From Sulfurospirillum sp. (GTDB taxonomy: Bacteria > Campylobacterota > Campylobacteria > Campylobacterales > QNZT01): a DNA stretch of 9,689 nt. How positions within the stretch are numbered: position 1 is the stretch's first letter; the number at the start of each line of letters is the position of its first letter. Positions 6,783 through 9,689 of this stretch are shown here, in pieces. The notes beneath the pieces are model-generated. The model was given only the letters and a program-made list of their open reading frames with translations, did not search any database and was not told the origin of the DNA. The stretch is taken from assembly GCA_003978405.1 (NCBI GenBank), contig QNZU01000054.1:1-9689 (forward strand), read 5' to 3'. The position numbers were made by a program, and so were the translations under genes.

Positions 6783-7800
6783 AACTCTTCTTTGTTAAAT
6801 TTATTTCTATATCGTTTGTATCAATCTGTTGGCATTTTGGACACCTGTAAAAATAGATCGGAAACAGATGTTTGCAATGATCACAGATGTATGAAAAACT
6901 AAGATCTGCACTATTATCTTTGAGCGATTGAAGCTTGATGAGCATATTTAACTCAAAATTTTCACTTCCATCGACTGCCTCTATATCCCCTTTTGCCGTA
7001 AAGATTTCACTAAGGAGTCTGTTTTGTTTGACAAAATTTGGATCAAATCTATTATAATCGGTCGTCCAAAGCAGATCAATCACATTTTGTAAGTCTAGCT
7101 TTTCAAGTATCTCTTTCTCAAATGTGAGATTGTTTAGTTTGATAAACTCAAATATCTTTCGTTGGACTATTCTCTTTTCAAGCCCAAGCTCTTTTAGGTG
7201 CTGTAACTTCTGCTTATTGTTTAAGTGTTTGTTGTTGATGATGCTAAGGGTGTTAAAATAGATCCTTTTTTGCTCTACATCACTTCCAAGCTCATTTAGT
7301 GTATCAAGGACATCAACTGCTTTGTCATACTCTCTTAGTATCTCATAAATGACACTCAGATATGTCAGAGCCTCCTCGTTTTTTGGATGTAGCCTTAAAG
7401 AGGTGAGCAAAATCTCTTCCGATTTTTTCAAAAATCCGGCTTTGTAGTAGGTCTTTCCAAGTAGGGTAAGAATATCTGTTCGTTTTTGAGGACCGATAGC
7501 ATTTTTCAAAAGTGCCAGATATATTTCGATAGCTTTTTCATACTCACCGCTTTTTTCATAGGTTAGTGCCATTAAAATAGCTGATTCATAGGGCAAATCC
7601 TTTTTTTGGATCAACTCTTTGTAGTCATTGAAACTGTCATATTGATCAAATTTGTTTACAAATTTTTTGATATTTGTCTCTTCTTCTTTGTTCTTGAACT
7701 CTCCCCACCAGTATGTACTAAAATAGGTGATAAAAACAATAGCAATCAAAACGATGATTCCATACAATGGATCACGATAATCAAGTGAAAGTAGATTCAA
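6760..7800 (-). CDS. membrane-anchored TPR protein with C-terminal zinc ribbon, LapB-like
   Basis: The 346-residue protein has one N-terminal membrane segment (~11-31, GIIVLIAIVFITYFSTYWW) followed by a soluble helical region. Tetratricopeptide-type repeats are visible at ~71-170 (ALTYEKSGEYEKAIEIYLALL, split between turns; GKTYYKAGFLKKSEEILL; SVIYEILREYDKAVDVLD). The C-terminus has a rubredoxin-like metal site, CDHC at 306-309 and CPKC at 320-323. This order matches LapB (YciM) of gammaproteobacteria, an inner-membrane protein that helps FtsH degrade LpxC and so tunes lipopolysaccharide synthesis. I infer a similar architecture, not proven orthology. The start is TTG 7800 because an in-frame stop lies shortly upstream and there is no nearby ATG; the ribosome site (GGAT) is weak. 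It heads the operon and overlaps rnhA by 23 bases. Confidence 0.85.
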   Translation of the reverse strand: MNLLSLDYRDPLYGIIVLIAIVFITYFSTYWWGEFKNKEEETNIKKFVNKFDQYDSFNDYKELIQKKDLPYESAILMALTYEKSGEYEKAIEIYLALLKNAIGPQKRTDILTLLGKTYYKAGFLKKSEEILLTSLRLHPKNEEALTYLSVIYEILREYDKAVDVLDTLNELGSDVEQKRIYFNTLSIINNKHLNNKQKLQHLKELGLEKRIVQRKIFEFIKLNNLTFEKEILEKLDLQNVIDLLWTTDYNRFDPNFVKQNRLLSEIFTAKGDIEAVDGSENFELNMLIKLQSLKDNSADLSFSYICDHCKHLFPIYFYRCPKCQQIDTNDIEINLTKKSYEKGSFI

Positions 7801-7825
7801 AACAATATCCGTATATTTTTATTTT

Positions 7826-7953
7826 AATTGCACCTTCTAAATTACTTCCTGCTCTCAAGCGGCTTCACGGCGGGTACCCCAAAATTTCTACGAAATTTTG
7901 ACCCTTCCGTTGCAGAGGTTGTTCGATCAGGAAGTAATTTAAAAGATGCAATT
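7826..7953. repeat. 128-bp nested inverted repeat, 26-bp arms
   Basis: The arms 7826-7851 and 7928-7953 match as an inverted repeat at 24 of 26 positions. The two differences (7833/7946 and 7837/7942) are C opposite A when the plus strand is read as RNA, but G opposite U on the minus strand, so only the minus-strand RNA forms an uninterrupted stem. Within the 76-base centre lie an inner hairpin (7880-7900) and shorter pairings: GGGT 7872-7875 with ACCC 7901-7904, ACGG 7867-7870 with CCGT 7907-7910, and CTCTCAA 7852-7858 with TTGCAGAG 7910-7917 (one bulge). The last two share base 7910 and cannot both form fully. The element fills most of the gap between divergent genes and lies 25 bases from the TPR gene start. 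It may be a structured 5' leader of the minus-strand operon or a MITE-like repeat. Confidence 0.85.
7880..7900. repeat. perfect inner hairpin inside the nested repeat
   Basis: CAAAATTTC (7880-7888) and GAAATTTTG (7892-7900) are perfect inverted copies around a TAC loop. The palindrome GGGTACCC (7872-7879) is directly adjacent. This hairpin would form the apex of the larger structure on either strand. Confidence 0.85.
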
Positions 7954-7959
7954 ATAGCA
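7951..7959 (-). promoter_or_regulatory. extended -10 promoter for the TPR-rnhA-rnc-aroC operon
   Basis: Read on the minus strand this is TGCTATAAT, a consensus -10 with a TGn extension preceded by a T-rich run. It points toward the TPR gene and overlaps the outer edge of the 26-bp arm by three bases. Transcription would start near 7943-7947, giving a leader of about 145 bases that contains about 17 bp of the outer stem plus the inner hairpin. No good -35 is seen. Confidence 0.55.
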
Positions 7960-7987
7960 AAAACTTCACTATCGCCCCTTAAGGATA

Positions 7988-8013
7988 AAAAAGATAAAAT
8001 AATTTATCTTTTT
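7988..8013. repeat. perfect 11-bp inverted repeat just upstream of the VWA gene Shine-Dalgarno
   Basis: AAAAAGATAAA (7988-7998) and TTTATCTTTTT (8003-8013) are perfect inverted copies around ATAA. The right arm ends directly before AGGAG (8014-8018). A -10-like TAAAAT (7995-8000) lies inside, so this may be the promoter or an operator of the VWA gene. A transcript begun upstream would instead carry a weak A/U hairpin abutting the ribosome site. With one G-C pair, it is unlikely to be a terminator. Confidence 0.55.
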
Positions 8014-8023
8014 AGGAGATGTC

Positions 8024-9181
8024 ATGAATAAATTTTATTTTGTAATTTTTACCTTAGTGGCTACTTTATTTTATGGTTGTGGCAGGGCAGCTACAGAGTC
8101 AGATGCACAAGGATTGACAACTTCAAGCTATCCAAGTGGCGGGAAAGTCGATTTTGATATCATCTCCAAATCAAACACACTGCTTGATAAAGAGGGAAAC
8201 TATAAAGATGCCGGACACTACTCAATCCTTTTTCAGGCAAAAGTCCACAAAAACGGTATGCCTCTTAGTGGATTAAATCATGATGAATTTTATACGATGA
8301 GTGAAAACGGTATATATACGGAAGAGTCAAAACTTCATGTATCACAAGAAGGCAAAATCGTCACAAATAAAGTCTTGCTTTTGCTTGATTTTTCAGGTTC
8401 TATTGTGAGTGATTGCAATGAAGTAAATGCTTCAAAAGATAGCTCAAATTTATGCTACCAAATCGTAAATGCTTCCAAAAGTTTTATCGATACCATCGTC
8501 TTGGCAAATCAGAAAATGTCGATTTATTATTTTAACTCCCAAAGAAAACCGCTCCCACTCTCAGACAATGCTTTTCCTACAGACAATACCCAGCTTCTAA
8601 AAGATTCTCTAAACAAACTCTATGATGCTTCATGGAGAAAAAAGTATCTTGAAGGTTACAACTCTACCAATCTTTATGGAGCTATAAAAGTAGCAGCTGA
8701 CGAAGTGGTTTGTGACTGGTTTCAAGACTGCATACCAAAAGTAAAATCCCAAATTTTAACAAAAGACAAGAAAAATTATGACTTTGCAACAATAGTTGTC
8801 TTTACAGACGGTAAACATACAGTAGGAGATAATGTCTCTTTGAATGAACTCCTATCGGATTTGTCACTTTATAAAAGAAACTACTACTATACGATAGGTC
8901 TTGGCAAGGATGTAGAAGATGATGTTTTAAAGCAGATCGGTAAAGACGGATATCTAAAAGCAGACCAAACCGAAAAACTCTATCAAAAATTTGGTGAGCT
9001 CGGAGAAAAACTAAATCACTTTGCAAACAGTTTTTATAGACTTGATTTCTGTCCTGCACAGCAAGATGGAGTTTTGGATCTAAGAGTAGATGTTGACGAT
9101 AGGGGTCGTAAATTTTATGGTACCATTGAAGAGAAGATACATTTGATAAACGGTATAGATTTTAGATGTGATATACCATGA
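8024..9181 (+). CDS. von Willebrand factor A domain lipoprotein
   Basis: The 385-residue protein has a signal peptide of lipoprotein type: a hydrophobic stretch after Lys3 ending LFYGC, with Cys19 as probable lipidation site. The lipobox is atypical, with Phe and Tyr at -3 and -2. A VWA domain at ~115-330 carries a complete MIDAS metal site: DFSGS with Asp122, Ser124 and Ser126; Thr215 in YNSTNLYGA; and Asp262 in VFTDGKHT. Intact MIDAS residues suggest Mg2+-dependent ligand binding. Six further cysteines (131, 144, 230, 236, 343, 382) fit a disulfide-bonded periplasmic or surface protein. The N-terminal part (~40-112) is a beta-rich segment I do not recognise. The start is ATG 8024, with AGGAG 5 bases upstream. 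The stop overlaps the moeA start as ATGA, so the two are probably cotranscribed. The ligand is unknown; adhesion or envelope assembly are possibilities. Confidence 0.87.
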   Translation: MNKFYFVIFTLVATLFYGCGRAATESDAQGLTTSSYPSGGKVDFDIISKSNTLLDKEGNYKDAGHYSILFQAKVHKNGMPLSGLNHDEFYTMSENGIYTEESKLHVSQEGKIVTNKVLLLLDFSGSIVSDCNEVNASKDSSNLCYQIVNASKSFIDTIVLANQKMSIYYFNSQRKPLPLSDNAFPTDNTQLLKDSLNKLYDASWRKKYLEGYNSTNLYGAIKVAADEVVCDWFQDCIPKVKSQILTKDKKNYDFATIVVFTDGKHTVGDNVSLNELLSDLSLYKRNYYYTIGLGKDVEDDVLKQIGKDGYLKADQTEKLYQKFGELGEKLNHFANSFYRLDFCPAQQDGVLDLRVDVDDRGRKFYGTIEEKIHLINGIDFRCDIP

Positions 9182-9689
9182 TAAGACTACAAGATGCACT
9201 CGATATTGTATATGAGAGTCTATCTCACACCAAAAGATCTACCAAATCGGTACCAATTGAAGATGCACTCTTTTTTATCAATGCAAAAAGCATCAAAGCT
9301 ACACTTCCACTGCCTCCATTTGACAATTCAGCGATGGATGGTTATGGAGTCTGTGGAGAGTTTGAGAGATACAAAGTTGTAGGAAAGATATTTGCCGGAA
9401 AAACAACAGATCAGATATCTTTAGATGAGGGTGAAGCTCTTAGGATATTTACCGGTGCAAAAGTTCCGCCATCAGTTGACACTGTTATTCCCCAGGAGAG
9501 AGTGGAGGTTGATAGTGAAGATATCAAGGTACTACAGCCTCTCACATTGGGAGCAAATATCAGAAAGTGTGGCGAAGATGTCGCCTTGGATGAAGTTATA
9601 TTAGATGAGGGAGAGCTTATCAACTCTTCACATATCGCACTTTTGGCAAGTCAAGGGATTAGTAAGGTTGAAGTCTATACAAAAGTAAA
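9178..9689 (+). CDS. moeA: molybdopterin molybdenumtransferase MoeA, 3'-truncated
   Basis: The frame is open from ATG 9178 to the window end, giving about 170 residues of a protein that normally has about 400. Visible MoeA signatures are LPPFDNSAMDGYG (domain I/II), FTGAKVPPSVDTVIPQE, and GANIRKCGEDV. MoeA inserts molybdenum into adenylylated molybdopterin made by MogA/MoaB-type proteins, completing the cofactor of enzymes such as nitrate, formate or polysulfide/thiosulfate oxidoreductases. The MogA-like domain III, which carries the molybdopterin-binding part, lies beyond the window. The start overlaps the VWA lipoprotein stop by four bases, and no separate Shine-Dalgarno is obvious, pointing to translational coupling. 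No other molybdenum cofactor gene is visible here. Confidence 0.95.
   Translation, partial: MIRLQDALDIVYESLSHTKRSTKSVPIEDALFFINAKSIKATLPLPPFDNSAMDGYGVCGEFERYKVVGKIFAGKTTDQISLDEGEALRIFTGAKVPPSVDTVIPQERVEVDSEDIKVLQPLTLGANIRKCGEDVALDEVILDEGELINSSHIALLASQGISKVEVYTKV

Noticed and set aside
7828..8031. 67-codon plus-strand open frame across the divergent intergenic region
   Set aside because: It runs through both arms of the inverted repeat, has no Shine-Dalgarno at its start, overlaps the VWA gene start, and shows no recognisable domain. It is better explained as an open frame within structured non-coding DNA.
9119..9128. GGTACCATTG shared with the 4556-4591 stem-loop, and a similar GGTACCAATTG near 9250
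   Set aside because: Both copies are in coding sequence (VWA gene and moeA) without the inverted partner; a chance match is likely.
9194..9382. 62-codon plus-strand open frame near the right end
   Set aside because: It is out of frame with moeA, whose conserved motifs occupy the same bases in the frame starting at 9178.
1..9689. CRISPR array, tRNA/rRNA genes, transposase or prophage genes
   Set aside because: No regularly spaced direct repeats, cloverleaf-like or rRNA-like sequence, and no recombinase or transposase motif were found on either strand by eye.

Overview
The window looks like chromosomal DNA of a free-living member of the Campylobacterota (Epsilonproteobacteria; the Sulfurimonas/Sulfurovum type is my guess). 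It is AT-rich, intergenic spaces are short, and several genes start with TTG behind a good Shine-Dalgarno sequence. The minus-strand gene order, TPR/zinc-ribbon protein then rnhA, rnc and aroC, is one I recall as conserved in Helicobacter and Campylobacter. The assignment rests on gene order and protein style; no database search was made.

Layout. Positions 2-1596 hold the 3' part of amrS (radical SAM enzyme) and amrB (MEMO1 family), overlapping by 4 bases. A lipoprotein with an Ig-like and a beta-propeller-like region follows (1667-2698). Next come trpA (2751-3491, TTG start) and a DHH/DHHA1 phosphoesterase (3603-4547, TTG start). A stem-loop with a tandem 9-bp repeat separates these plus-strand genes from a minus-strand operon read from 7800 down to 4594: a LapB-like membrane TPR protein, RNase HI, RNase III and chorismate synthase, packed with overlaps of 23 and 14 bases and one 10-base gap. 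The divergent region 7801-8023 is the most structured non-coding DNA here. From 8024 a von Willebrand factor A lipoprotein runs plus-strand and overlaps moeA by 4 bases; moeA is cut by the window end.

Most genes are housekeeping: tryptophan and chorismate synthesis, RNA processing and molybdenum cofactor synthesis. The likeliest unexplained signal is the 128-bp nested inverted repeat at 7826-7953. Its two 26-base arms mispair at only two places. Both become G-U wobbles if the minus strand is transcribed, and C-A mismatches if the plus strand is. A TGCTATAAT promoter element at its outer edge points into the minus-strand operon, which encodes RNase III. A double-stranded leader processed by RNase III, giving autoregulation, is an attractive but unproven reading; a MITE-like repeat is the main alternative. 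I found no CRISPR array, tRNA, rRNA or intact insertion sequence.
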